From Chitinophaga sp. CF118 (GTDB lineage: Bacteria > Bacteroidota > Bacteroidia > Chitinophagales > Chitinophagaceae), in NCBI RefSeq assembly GCF_900112615.1, contig NZ_FOMK01000002.1, positions 434,001-498,000 of the forward strand: a stretch of 64,000 nt of DNA, in the 5' to 3' direction. A model generated the notes under the pieces. That model was not told the origin of the DNA, searched no databases, and saw only the letters and a list, made by a program, of their open reading frames with translations. Position 1 is the stretch's first letter, and the number at the start of each line of letters is the position of its first letter. Positions 1 to 8,216 of the stretch are shown here, piece by piece. Made by a program: the position numbers and the translations under genes.

Positions 1-546
1 CTTCGCGGAATCCCGGTGTGCTCTCAGTACAGGCAATGTGTTGGAAGCAAATGTTCTCAGGTCCGGATCACTCAGTTTATCTGCTGCTTTTTCAAACATA
101 TCAATATCATCTTTATGATCACTCTCCATCATATCCATATATGATTTATCAAACTCTTTTCCTGTCTTTTTACGCATGTCTTCGATATGCTTCGCAAAAT
201 CAGTACCTACACTGTCTGGTAGCGCAATGCCTTTATTTGCCGCAATGCCTTTTAAGTCATAGTCCACTTTGGAATGATCTCTTTCCATCATTGCTCCAAA
301 ATTTTTCACACGCTGGCTCACTGCCTTTTCCTGGGCCAGTTTACCTAGTGCGACTTCCAGCATACTACCGTCTGCTGCTTTTACTGCGAAGTCGGAAGAT
401 TCTTTGTCAACAGGAGCCATTTCTTTATTCATGGCCTTTGCACTGTCTACACTGTCTTTATGTTTACTATCCGTATTACCACCACCACATGATTGTAACA
501 TCCATGTTGCCATCAGTGCTGTGGCTAAGAAAGAAACCTTTTTCAT
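1..546 (-). CDS. DUF4142 lipoprotein, 3' end cut by window edge
   Basis: The reading frame starts at an ATG at 546 and stays open to base 1, so the C-terminus lies outside the window. The protein starts with a lipoprotein signal (MKKVSFLATALMATWMLQSC, lipidated Cys20) followed by a charged Ser/Asp/Lys linker. From about residue 50 it is the helical DUF4142 region, with a typical AVKAADGSMLEVALGKLA stretch and a later EFDKSYMDMMESDHK segment with paired acidic and His residues. DUF4142 proteins are ferritin-like four-helix proteins, common as periplasmic lipoproteins in Bacteroidota, and their function is not well established. The opposite-strand open frame over the same bases is a shadow. Family confidence is good; the cellular role is unknown. 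Confidence 0.85.
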   Translation of the reverse strand, partial: MKKVSFLATALMATWMLQSCGGGNTDSKHKDSVDSAKAMNKEMAPVDKESSDFAVKAADGSMLEVALGKLAQEKAVSQRVKNFGAMMERDHSKVDYDLKGIAANKGIALPDSVGTDFAKHIEDMRKKTGKEFDKSYMDMMESDHKDDIDMFEKAADKLSDPDLRTFASNTLPVLRAHRDSAK

Positions 547-584
547 ATATACTTTTTTTGGTTTAACAATTAGAACAGCAGCAC

Positions 585-609
585 CTGTTATATTGTAATA
601 ATATAACAG
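585..609. promoter_or_regulatory. perfect 10-bp inverted repeat upstream of the DUF4142 gene
   Basis: CTGTTATATT and AATATAACAG form perfect 10-base arms around a 5-base loop (GTAAT), 39 bases upstream of the DUF4142 start codon. It could be an operator or a leader hairpin. No T-tract follows on either strand, so a terminator is less likely. The rest of the 547-783 gap shows no gene or other clear signal. Confidence 0.4.
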
Positions 610-783
610 ATAGGTACTACTGAATGTTGTACCGTTTGCAAATAAGGGACCACCATAGCCAACCGGCAATCCTGAACAGACATATCCTATGTCATGGCGG
701 CTTTAACATCCACCTCTACAGTAATGATTATCAATGCGCTGCGTATTCTTGTGGATCACTTTCCCCAGGCTACCCCACAATTA

Positions 784-838
784 CAGAACGCTCATTCTAA
801 AATATTTTTGGAACATCCATTCTGAAATAATACATTTG
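784..838 (+). promoter_or_regulatory. tetR promoter with two imperfect copies of the TetR operator
   Basis: A Bacteroidota promoter is visible: TTTG at 807-810, a 20-base spacer, and TACATTTG (consensus TAnnTTTG) at 831-838. Two sites resemble the perfect palindrome found downstream at 1437-1452: CAGAACGCTCATTCTA at 784-799 and GGAACATCCATTCTG at 810-824. Both keep the GAAC and TTCT half-sites at the same spacing. The second lies between the -33 and -7 elements, as expected for autorepression. The start codon is only four bases past the -7 box, so the mRNA may be leaderless. Confidence 0.6.
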
Positions 839-842
839 CACC

Positions 843-1415
843 ATGGCAAGGAACAAAGCATTCGATCCGCAGGAAAAGCTGGAAAAAGCACAGGACCTCT
901 TCTTAGAGAAGGGCTACAATGCTACGTCTATGCAAGACCTCGTAGATGGAATGCAACTCAACCGGGCCAGCATATACGATACTTACGGTGACAAGTATGC
1001 CCTTTTCCAGCAATGCCTTGAAAACTATGCAAAAAACAAGCTGATCGATTTCAAACAATGCTGCCAAAAAGGTTCCCCACTCGCTGCTGTAGAACACATT
1101 ATGCGGAAAACGCTGGAAAACCGCAGGGAAGGAATGACCTGCCTGATGGTAAAAACTTCCTTCGAACTGGCTTCCGTGGATGAAGGCATCCATCAGATGA
1201 TTCAGCAACAGGCAAAACAGAGTATCTCTATCCTGCAGGAATTACTGGAAAAAGCACAGCAACTGGAAGAAATACCGGCAGATAAAGAACCTGCCACCCT
1301 CGCCCAGTTCCTTTACGCCAGCTTTAGTTCTTTATGGATGATGGATGTGCTTTTTAACGATAAACGTATGCTGGATAAACTGGTAGAGCATATCTTAAAA
1401 AGTATCCGCCAATAG
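843..1415 (+). CDS. TetR/AcrR family transcriptional repressor
   Basis: A 190-residue protein of normal TetR length. The N-terminal helix-turn-helix is clear: an LFLEKGYNATSMQDLVDGM segment followed by LNRASIYDTYGDKYALFQQC, the usual TetR recognition-helix pattern (residues about 17-57). The remaining helices form the ligand-binding and dimer domain, with a TetR_C-like stretch ending in SFSSLWMMDVLF. It precedes an Old Yellow Enzyme gene by 58 bases on the same strand. The same palindrome type occurs before both genes, so it most likely represses itself and the enzyme and responds to an electrophile or quinone-like ligand. That role is inferred from many TetR/OYE pairs; the ligand is not visible in the sequence. 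Confidence 0.9.
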   Translation: MARNKAFDPQEKLEKAQDLFLEKGYNATSMQDLVDGMQLNRASIYDTYGDKYALFQQCLENYAKNKLIDFKQCCQKGSPLAAVEHIMRKTLENRREGMTCLMVKTSFELASVDEGIHQMIQQQAKQSISILQELLEKAQQLEEIPADKEPATLAQFLYASFSSLWMMDVLFNDKRMLDKLVEHILKSIRQ

Positions 1416-1436
1416 TCTTTTTTTTTGCACCATTTT

Positions 1437-1452
1437 CAGAACGATCGTTCTG
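1437..1452. promoter_or_regulatory. perfect 16-bp palindromic operator
   Basis: CAGAACGATCGTTCTG is a perfect palindrome in the 58-base gap between the TetR gene and the OYE gene. TTTG at 1424-1427 and a weak -7-like TAATAAAC at 1453 flank it, so a bound repressor would cover the OYE promoter. Its half-sites recur imperfectly before the TetR gene itself. Confidence 0.7.
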
Positions 1453-1473
1453 TAATAAACACTACCAATTATT

Positions 1474-2490
1474 ATGTATCCAACTTTATTATCGTCAGCA
1501 ACTATAGGCAAATATGCCCTTTCAAATAAGGTAGTGATGTCTCCTACAATGACCAAACGCCGCACTCCCGGAGGTATTCCTAATGATGCTATGGTTGAAT
1601 ATTACAGCCAGCGGGCAGGCGCAGGATTGATCATTGCGGAAGGTTCGGGCCCTTCTGAAAATGGAATGGGACATGCTCACATGCCGGGTATTTACAGCAA
1701 AGAACAGATAGCAGGATGGAAACGTGTAACCAATGCCGTACATGCAAAAGATGGCAGGATCTTCTTACAACTCATGCATACCGGACGGATATCACACCCG
1801 GCTAACATGCCTGCGAAAACAGAAGTACTGGCCCCTTCTGCAATTATGGCAAAAGGAGAAATATGGACAGATACTCATGGATGGCAGCCCCATCCTACTC
1901 CCCGGGCTATGACCACCAAAGAAGTGGAGCAAATGGTGAAACAATACGTAAAAGCGGCTACACAAGCCATTGCTGCCGGTTTCGATGGGGTAGAATTACA
2001 CGCGGCAAATGGGTATCTCATGGACCAGTTCCTGCACCCATCGGTAAATAAACGAACTGATAAATATGGTGGCAGTATCTCTAACAGGGTACGCTTTATA
2101 CTGGAAGTAGTGGCTGCTGTAAGTGATGCGATTGGCAGAGATAAAACAGGTATCCGTTTATCACCTTATAGCCAGGTCAATGATCTGCAATACCACAGCG
2201 AAATAGATGCAACATATGAATACTTAGCTGATGCATTGGATATCTATTCACTGTCTTATATCCATCTTGTGGATGGTCTTGGTGGTGAACCTGAAATACC
2301 TGCAATGTTACTGGCCGGTATCAGAGCCCGCTTTCGTGGCATGCTGATATTGAATGGCAATTTTGATGCTGTGCGTGCAGAACATACCGTGCAAAGTGGG
2401 CTTGCCGACCTGGTGGCCTTTGACAATCCTTGTACTACGGCTCCCGGAGTAATGAAAGAAGAGGGGAAAATGGAATCTTGCTTCAATTAA
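1474..2490 (+). CDS. NADH:flavin oxidoreductase, Old Yellow Enzyme family (C-terminus atypical)
   Basis: An FMN-dependent TIM-barrel ene-reductase that uses NAD(P)H to reduce activated C=C bonds or nitro compounds in the cytosol. Family marks include LMHTGRISHP (about residues 100-109), the substrate-binding pair His176/Asn179 in HAANGYLMDQFL, and RTDKYGGSISNRVRF. It has 338 residues, while the family usually has about 355-370. The end is odd: after LADLVAF the usual run to the FYGG-type tail is replaced by about 20 unrelated residues and a stop. The two other frames there do not restore the family end, so this is a divergent or eroded C-terminus rather than a simple frameshift. It is probably controlled by the upstream TetR regulator. 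Activity is likely but not certain. Confidence 0.88.
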   Translation: MYPTLLSSATIGKYALSNKVVMSPTMTKRRTPGGIPNDAMVEYYSQRAGAGLIIAEGSGPSENGMGHAHMPGIYSKEQIAGWKRVTNAVHAKDGRIFLQLMHTGRISHPANMPAKTEVLAPSAIMAKGEIWTDTHGWQPHPTPRAMTTKEVEQMVKQYVKAATQAIAAGFDGVELHAANGYLMDQFLHPSVNKRTDKYGGSISNRVRFILEVVAAVSDAIGRDKTGIRLSPYSQVNDLQYHSEIDATYEYLADALDIYSLSYIHLVDGLGGEPEIPAMLLAGIRARFRGMLILNGNFDAVRAEHTVQSGLADLVAFDNPCTTAPGVMKEEGKMESCFN

Positions 2491-2529
2491 AACGTAGGCT
2501 CATTACAAAGCCGATCATTATAAACAACA

Positions 2530-2561
2530 AAAGGGTGCCAAAAGTAATTGAGGCACCCTTT
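2530..2561. terminator. bidirectional terminator between convergent genes
   Basis: AAAGGGTGCC and GGCACCCTTT form a perfect 10-bp stem around a 12-base loop. It sits between the convergent OYE and fatty acid hydroxylase genes, with A/T runs on both sides. Confidence 0.8.
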
Positions 2562-2568
2562 AATGATT

Positions 2569-3201
2569 TTATTCTTTACCCAGATCATTGCTGAAATCCG
2601 AATGCAACACCTTATCCCACAGTGAAGAACTTACCCCAAAGCCTTTTGTTGCATCCTGGTAGTGATGTAGCATATGATGCTGTTTTATCTTTTTCATAAT
2701 ACCACTCTTAAAATTATAATGATGCATTGCATAATGAAGCATATCATAAATTAAGTACCCGATCAGAAAACCAGGAAAGAAAGCATATAAACCAGCTTTC
2801 CAGCTAATAAGCCTGGCAAACAGGAAATAAAAACCAACAGCAAGGGGTATACTGACTGAAGGTGGCATCACCAGCCTCTTTTTGTCTCTGGGATAGTCGT
2901 GATGTACACCATGAAAAATAAAATGTAACCTTAAAGCCCATTTCGGTTTGGGTATGTAATGGAAAATGAACCTGTGCAGCACGTATTCGGTGGCCGTCCA
3001 TAAAATCAGTCCAAAAGCCAGGTAACCCATAAAACCTGGCACGCTAATGCCTTCCGAAAAAGATTGATAAATGAAATAGCATATTACAGGCACATAAATA
3101 TAAAGAGGCACTGTAAAATGAACCTTCGAAACCCCTTCTAATAACCCATTTTTAAACATCCGAACCGACTCGGACGAATTAGAAACATAATTTTTAGCCA
3201 T
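2569..3201 (-). CDS. fatty acid hydroxylase / sterol desaturase family membrane protein
   Basis: A 210-residue integral membrane di-iron enzyme. The His-rich metal boxes are easy to see: HRFIFH (about 96-101), HFIFHGVHHD (about 112-121), HYAMHHYNF (about 161-169) and QHHMLHH (about 179-185). They alternate with four hydrophobic segments. The set matches the FA_hydroxylase family, closest in layout to 2-hydroxylases of fatty acyl chains (Scs7/FA2H type without the cytochrome b5 part). In Bacteroidota these may hydroxylate acyl chains of sphingolipids or ornithine lipids; the substrate is not visible in the sequence. It stands alone and is convergent with the OYE gene. Confidence 0.88.
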   Translation of the reverse strand: MAKNYVSNSSESVRMFKNGLLEGVSKVHFTVPLYIYVPVICYFIYQSFSEGISVPGFMGYLAFGLILWTATEYVLHRFIFHYIPKPKWALRLHFIFHGVHHDYPRDKKRLVMPPSVSIPLAVGFYFLFARLISWKAGLYAFFPGFLIGYLIYDMLHYAMHHYNFKSGIMKKIKQHHMLHHYQDATKGFGVSSSLWDKVLHSDFSNDLGKE

Positions 3202-3362
3202 GTCTACTTATTTTTATTCATTCTTTCCAAGCTGGTGTTTTCTTATCCCGCAAACTTCAGTTAAGTACACTAAAGTTAACTAATCATTTGCGCAAATTAT
3301 ATACCAACTCATCTATTCTGTATAAGTTCTGTAGAAAGGACCTCCCATATTAGGTATATAAC

Positions 3363-3396
3363 AACAGAAGCTGTTAAAAAACTAACAGCTTCTGTT
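3363..3396 (-). terminator. terminator after uxaC
   Basis: AACAGAAGCTGTT and AACAGCTTCTGTT form a perfect 13-bp stem with an 8-base loop, just past the stop of uxaC. It probably ends the uxaBAC or whole pectin transcript. The rest of the gap (3202-3362) holds nothing else I can name; it should contain the hydroxylase promoter. Confidence 0.75.
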
Positions 3397-3402
3397 ATAT
3401 AA

Positions 3403-4803
3403 CTACCAGTTAAAGTATTGTTTTGCATTATTATAACAAATATCCTGAACCACTTTTCCTACCCATTCAATATCATTGGGCAACTCTCCCTGTTCTATCT
3501 CCTGTCCGAATAATTCACATACAATACGACGGAAATATTCATGACGGGGAAAGGAAATGAAACTACGGGAATCCGTCAACATCCCTACGAAACGGCTCAA
3601 TAATCCCATATTGGATAACGCATTCAGCTGTTTTACCATGCCATCTTTCTGATCCAGGAACCACCAGGCAGAGCCAAACTGTACTTTACCGGCAATAGAC
3701 CCATCATTGAAATTACCAATCATGGTTGCAAGTAATTCATTATCACCGGGATTAAGATTATAGAGGATGGTTTTAGCCAGTTTATCCTGACTGTCCAGCC
3801 GGTCCAGGAACTTTGCCAATGCACGTGCCTGGGAAAAATCTCCAATGGAATCCCAGCCAGTATCGGGGCCCAATAAACGCATCATGCGGGAATTATTGTT
3901 ACGTAATGCACCAAGATGGTATTGCTGTACCCATCCTTTTTCCCAATCCCATTCCGCCAATTGTAATAATAACGCAGATTTGAACTGACGCGTTTCAGCC
4001 AACGACAAAGTATTACCCCCTCTTATTTTCAGGAAAATGGCAGCTATTTCAGCATCGGTAAAATCATCGGCATAAATCTCCTCAATCCCATGATCGGAAA
4101 CAGTGCATCCCATAGATGCAAAAAATTCATGCCTGTTCTTCAACGCATCCAGTAAATGCTGATAAGTGCTGATAGAAAGGTTTGCTGCCTGTTCCAGCTT
4201 TTGTATATACTGATTGTATTTAACAGGATCTTCTACATTCATGGATTGATCTGGACGAAAGGCCGGCAGGATAGGTATTTCAAAACCTTCTTTTTTTAAC
4301 TGCTGATGATATTCAAGTGTATCTGCGGGATCATCCGTAGTACATACCACCGCTACATTCATTTTTTTCAGCAGATTACGGGTGCTGTAGGCGGGCGACT
4401 GCAGCTGCTCATTACAGGTATTAAATATTTTTTCTGCGGATGATGGGTTAAGGATTTCATTCACATTGAAATATCGCTGTAGTTCCAGATGAGTCCAGTG
4501 ATAAAGTGGATTACGCAAAGTATAGGGAACAGTAGCCGCCCATTTTTCAAACTTCTCCCAATCACTTTTACTACCTGTACAATAACTTTCATGTACTCCG
4601 TTCGTTCGCATGGCCCGCCATTTATAGTGGTCACCATATAACCATGCCTGTGTAATATTCTCGAATCTGGTATCAGCGGCAATTTGTGCAGGGGGAAGAT
4701 GACAATGATAATCTATGATCGGCATCTCCTTCGCGTATGTATGATATAAACGTTGAGCCGTTGCTGTGTTCAGGAGGAAATTTTCATCCAGGAACTTCTT
4801 CAT
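3403..4803 (-). CDS. uxaC: uronate isomerase (glucuronate/galacturonate isomerase)
   Basis: UxaC converts D-galacturonate to D-tagaturonate (and D-glucuronate to fructuronate), the first step of hexuronate breakdown. The 466-residue protein has the amidohydrolase-fold metal motif IDYHCHLPP (about residues 29-37), a TTDDPADTLEYH segment and the C-terminal SFISFPRHEYFRRI block typical of the family. The start chosen is the ATG at 4803 (MKKFLDENFLLNTATAQRL), which matches family N-termini. An in-frame ATG farther upstream would overlap uxaA and add 34 unrelated residues. It follows uxaA by 31 bases and is the last gene of the uxaB-uxaA-uxaC run below the pectin locus. Assignment is secure. Confidence 0.96.
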   Translation of the reverse strand: MKKFLDENFLLNTATAQRLYHTYAKEMPIIDYHCHLPPAQIAADTRFENITQAWLYGDHYKWRAMRTNGVHESYCTGSKSDWEKFEKWAATVPYTLRNPLYHWTHLELQRYFNVNEILNPSSAEKIFNTCNEQLQSPAYSTRNLLKKMNVAVVCTTDDPADTLEYHQQLKKEGFEIPILPAFRPDQSMNVEDPVKYNQYIQKLEQAANLSISTYQHLLDALKNRHEFFASMGCTVSDHGIEEIYADDFTDAEIAAIFLKIRGGNTLSLAETRQFKSALLLQLAEWDWEKGWVQQYHLGALRNNNSRMMRLLGPDTGWDSIGDFSQARALAKFLDRLDSQDKLAKTILYNLNPGDNELLATMIGNFNDGSIAGKVQFGSAWWFLDQKDGMVKQLNALSNMGLLSRFVGMLTDSRSFISFPRHEYFRRIVCELFGQEIEQGELPNDIEWVGKVVQDICYNNAKQYFNW

Positions 4804-4834
4804 TATTAGTATCAGTTTGCTGTTAGTAGTAAGT

Positions 4835-6490
4835 TTATAAAGACACACCTCTTTTCCATGGAATGAAATCATCCTGGCCATTGAGGACTGATTTAGCTGG
4901 TACAATACCGCTGGCTACCTGTATCACGTAATCGAGGATACGTTCACCTGCCTGCTGTATGGATTCTTCTCCATCAATGATAGTACCTGTGTTAATATCA
5001 ATAATGTCTGGCATTTTGTTATACAACTTTGTGCTGCTGGATACTTTCAATACCGGCGCTACGGGATTTCCTGTAGGGGTACCCAGTCCTGTTGTGAACA
5101 ACACAATGCTGGCGCCCGATCCTACCTCAGCGGTAGTCGATTCCACATCATTGCCCGGTGTACATAACAGATTGAGTCCGGGCTGTGTTACTTTCTGCGG
5201 ATAATCCAGTACAGCTACTACCGGTGAAGTGCCTCCTTTTTTAGCAGCCCCGGCAGATTTTATAGCATCCGTGATCAGCCCATCCTTGATATTGCCCGGA
5301 GAAGGATTCATATCAAAACCGGAACCAGCTTCTTCGGCCCTGCGCTGATAAGTACGCATCAGATCTATAAAACGAAGCGCATCCGTATCTTTTACACAAC
5401 GGTCACTTAACTCCTGCTCTACACCACATAATTCGGGGAACTCTGACAGTATCACACTGCCCCCCAATGCTACCAGCAGATCAGAGGTATACCCAATAGC
5501 CGGGTTAGCGGAAATGCCGGAGAAACCATCTGAGCCTCCACATTCCAGCCCTATACATAATTTACTCAGCGGTGCTGGCTGCCGCGTAATTTTATTGGCC
5601 TCCATCAAACCGGTAAAGGTCTGTTTTACAGCAGTAGAGATCAGTTCCTGTTCAGTACCTATCTGCTGCTGATCGAGTATAAACAACGGCTTGCTGAAGT
5701 TGGGAGAACGCTTCTGAATTTCTTCCTGTAACATGGCTGCCTGTGCATTCTGGCATCCCAGACTTAACACCGTTGCTCCTGCTACATTTGCATGAGTGAT
5801 ATACCCTGCCAGTAACCCGCATAGTGTTTGTGCATCCTGACGAATACCACCACAGCCTCCTTCATGTGTCAGGAATTTAACACCATCTACATTTTCAAAA
5901 AGGCGGGTATGCAACAGTCCGTTTTCTTTCTCAGTATACACTGTTTCTAAAATGCTGCCTGCATCTGCACCATTCCTGTATTGTTCTGCCAGTTGCCGCG
6001 CAAAGGCAGCATATTTTTTAGGACGGCCATATCCCAGCTCTTCTACCAGCGCTTCCCGCAGTACTTCAATATTCCTGTTCTCACAGAATACCAGCGGGAT
6101 CACCAGCCAGTAATTACCGGTACCCACACTTCCATCCGCGCGGTGATAACCCTGGAAAGTACGTTCCATCCACTGGCTTACATCCGGTTGATGCCAGTTG
6201 GTTTTACGCTGTTCCGCCAGCTTGAAATCACTGGCTGCATGTTTCACATTGCCGACTGTAATTCTCACACCTGCAGACAATGGTTCTTTTGCACGACCTA
6301 CCAGTACGCCATACATCGTAATAGCGTCGCCAGTATTTAATGCCGTTTCAGTGAATTTATGCTTGGCAGGAATATCTTCCTGTAATGTATAAATCTCACC
6401 ATTCTCTTCCACCTTGTCTCCTTTTTTGAGATCTGTTAATGCAACTACTACATTATCCTGTGGATGGACTTTCAAAACCTTTCTTTTCAT
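4835..6490 (-). CDS. uxaA: altronate dehydratase
   Basis: UxaA dehydrates D-altronate to 2-keto-3-deoxygluconate. The 551-residue protein has the two known parts: an N-terminal SAF domain (about residues 1-95) and the large D-galactarate dehydratase/altronate hydrolase domain. Conserved stretches include GYHRADGSVGTGNYW, HEGGCGGIRQDA, GLECGGSDGFSGISANPAIG and FTTGLGTPTGNPVAPVLK, with the Cys, His and Glu residues expected to bind the metal. It lies 10 bases after uxaB and 31 before uxaC. In E. coli uxaCA and uxaB are separate; here all three are together, directly after pectin-degrading enzymes, which fits galacturonate as the source. Confidence 0.96.
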   Translation of the reverse strand: MKRKVLKVHPQDNVVVALTDLKKGDKVEENGEIYTLQEDIPAKHKFTETALNTGDAITMYGVLVGRAKEPLSAGVRITVGNVKHAASDFKLAEQRKTNWHQPDVSQWMERTFQGYHRADGSVGTGNYWLVIPLVFCENRNIEVLREALVEELGYGRPKKYAAFARQLAEQYRNGADAGSILETVYTEKENGLLHTRLFENVDGVKFLTHEGGCGGIRQDAQTLCGLLAGYITHANVAGATVLSLGCQNAQAAMLQEEIQKRSPNFSKPLFILDQQQIGTEQELISTAVKQTFTGLMEANKITRQPAPLSKLCIGLECGGSDGFSGISANPAIGYTSDLLVALGGSVILSEFPELCGVEQELSDRCVKDTDALRFIDLMRTYQRRAEEAGSGFDMNPSPGNIKDGLITDAIKSAGAAKKGGTSPVVAVLDYPQKVTQPGLNLLCTPGNDVESTTAEVGSGASIVLFTTGLGTPTGNPVAPVLKVSSSTKLYNKMPDIIDINTGTIIDGEESIQQAGERILDYVIQVASGIVPAKSVLNGQDDFIPWKRGVSL

Positions 6491-6500
6491 CCCATCAATT

Positions 6501-7985
6501 TTAATATGTTAATTCTCCTGATACACGCTTAATCAGATCCTCCGCTCCCTCATTAATCAATGCTCCTACCATAATGCCAACAGCATGCGCAAACCCTTTT
6601 AAGCCGGTGAGATCAATACCCCACAGAGTTACGTCGGACAGTACTTCCAGTAATGATGGAGAATCCAACTGAGACTGCCACTTCCTGATAGATGCGGCAT
6701 TAGCTGCATCGTCTGTCAGTTTCGCCTGTGCGGTCGCTATGTATTGCATGTACGCGGCAAAGCCCAGTGCGGTAAGTGCGGGTACTTCCTGCGAACGCTG
6801 ATAATGTTTCTGCAGAAAAGGGACCACTCTCATTCTCATTTTTGAGGTGTACTGCACTGTAATACTCTCCCAGCGATGCTCTATGTAAGGATTCCGGAAC
6901 CGGTCCAGTACATTACCGGCAAAGCGAAGTGCCGCATCCTCACGAATATGCATATCCGTTATGGCCGGTATTATTTCAGACTTCATAAGAGTACTGATAA
7001 ATGCTTCCATAGCAGCATTATCCATTGCAGATTTTACCGTATCAATGCCAGCCAGTATTGCCAGTCCGCACGAAAGGGTATGTGTGCCATTCAGTAGCCT
7101 GAGTTTCAATTCACGGAATACATTGATATCCGGTGCAATCACCACTCCGCTATCGGCCTTTGCAAAAGAAAGTATCTCATTTACTTTCGGATCATCTGCT
7201 TCAATAGCCCAGAGACTATACACTTCAGACATGATCATCAGTTCATCTTTATAACCCAGTTCCTTTTCCACCGCTGCATGTGCTGCTGCGGGCAAAGCTC
7301 CGGGTACAATACGGTCTACCAGTGAGCTGCAGAAGTGATTCGCCTTCTCCAGCCAGTTGATAAAATCCTTTCCCAGGTGATTCCTGCTGGCAAGTTCCAG
7401 CACAATAGCTTTCAACTTCTTTCCATTATCAGGGATTAATTCTGTAGGAATAATCACCATTCCTTTGCTGATATCTCCCTTGAAATACCCGTACCTGCGA
7501 AGCAGAAAAGCCAGCAATTTGCATGGGAAGCTGGCAGGTGGTGTTGCTTTCACATCATCGTCGGTCAAAGTAATACCTACTTCGGTTGTATTGGAAATAA
7601 TGATCTCCATAGCCGGATTCTCTGCACATGCCAGGATAGCCTCCCATTGCGTAGCTGCGGATATTACCCGGCTGATAGCTGCGTTCACAATATATTCTTC
7701 CACCTTTTGTCCCTGCGCTATTCCCTGTACACATTGTGTATACAGATTCTGCTGTGTTACAAAAGCATCCGTTCCTCCTTTATCAGTAGATTTTACGATT
7801 ACTACACGGCCGTTAAAGATTCCTGCCTTATTAGCTTTATCTATAAAGTAGTCCGGTAACCCGCGTAACAATACACCAGTGCCAAATTGTAATACCTTCT
7901 CCGGCAATTCCAGATGGGCAATGGCTGGCAATTGCAGATTGTTCCTTTCGTTAATAATGCTTAGCGCATTTTTACTCAATTGCAT
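6501..7985 (-). CDS. uxaB: tagaturonate reductase (altronate oxidoreductase)
   Basis: UxaB reduces D-tagaturonate to D-altronate with NADH. The 494-residue protein is of the long-chain mannitol dehydrogenase family: an N-terminal Rossmann region (VLQFGTGVLLRGLPDYFID, about 32-50), an SNTTEVGI segment, and the C-terminal helical domain with the catalytic-type KLRLLNGTHTLSCG stretch. Fructuronate reductase (UxuB) is a relative, but gene order with uxaA and uxaC, and the tagaturonate-type N-terminus, favour UxaB. It is the first of the three uxa genes, 231 bases below the GH105 gene; that gap carries a 67-base direct repeat. It could be cotranscribed with the polysaccharide genes or have its own promoter. 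Confidence 0.94.
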   Translation of the reverse strand: MQLSKNALSIINERNNLQLPAIAHLELPEKVLQFGTGVLLRGLPDYFIDKANKAGIFNGRVVIVKSTDKGGTDAFVTQQNLYTQCVQGIAQGQKVEEYIVNAAISRVISAATQWEAILACAENPAMEIIISNTTEVGITLTDDDVKATPPASFPCKLLAFLLRRYGYFKGDISKGMVIIPTELIPDNGKKLKAIVLELASRNHLGKDFINWLEKANHFCSSLVDRIVPGALPAAAHAAVEKELGYKDELMIMSEVYSLWAIEADDPKVNEILSFAKADSGVVIAPDINVFRELKLRLLNGTHTLSCGLAILAGIDTVKSAMDNAAMEAFISTLMKSEIIPAITDMHIREDAALRFAGNVLDRFRNPYIEHRWESITVQYTSKMRMRVVPFLQKHYQRSQEVPALTALGFAAYMQYIATAQAKLTDDAANAASIRKWQSQLDSPSLLEVLSDVTLWGIDLTGLKGFAHAVGIMVGALINEGAEDLIKRVSGELTY

Positions 7986-8051
7986 ATCCCGATTTTTAAA
8001 TAAACAGGGGCTCCTAAAACGGAGTCAAATCTGTTTTGTTTACATTTTACC

Positions 8052-8212
8052 ACAAGCATGGGACTTCTAACGAAATCAAATGATGAAGTATAAACATGTT
8101 TTGTCATGAACAAAAAACTCCTGACTAAGTCCGGGTTGTTATACTACAAGCATGTGACTCCTAACGAAGTCAAATGATGAAGTATAAATATGTTTTGCCA
8201 TAAACAAGAAAC
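8052..8212. repeat. two 67-base direct repeats in the GH105-uxaB gap
   Basis: Units at 8052-8118 and 8146-8212 align over 67 bases without gaps and differ at about seven positions. Each starts ACAAGCATG and holds a CTAACGAA core; in the second unit GACT and AGTC flank that core as a short inverted pair. A shorter related stretch (GGGCTCCTAAAACGGAGTCA) lies at about 8008-8027. They sit between the stop of GH105 and the start of uxaB, so they may be regulator sites or an intergenic repeat family. Confidence 0.7.
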
Positions 8213-8216
8213 GTAG

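Noticed and set aside
18..566. A 182-codon plus-strand open frame
   Set aside because: It is antisense to the DUF4142 lipoprotein gene and its translation is low in complexity (Tyr/Leu/Ser/His) with no family likeness.
4804..4905. N-terminal extension of uxaC by 34 codons
   Set aside because: It would overlap uxaA by 71 bases and has no likeness to UxaC N-termini; the ATG at 4803 fits the family.
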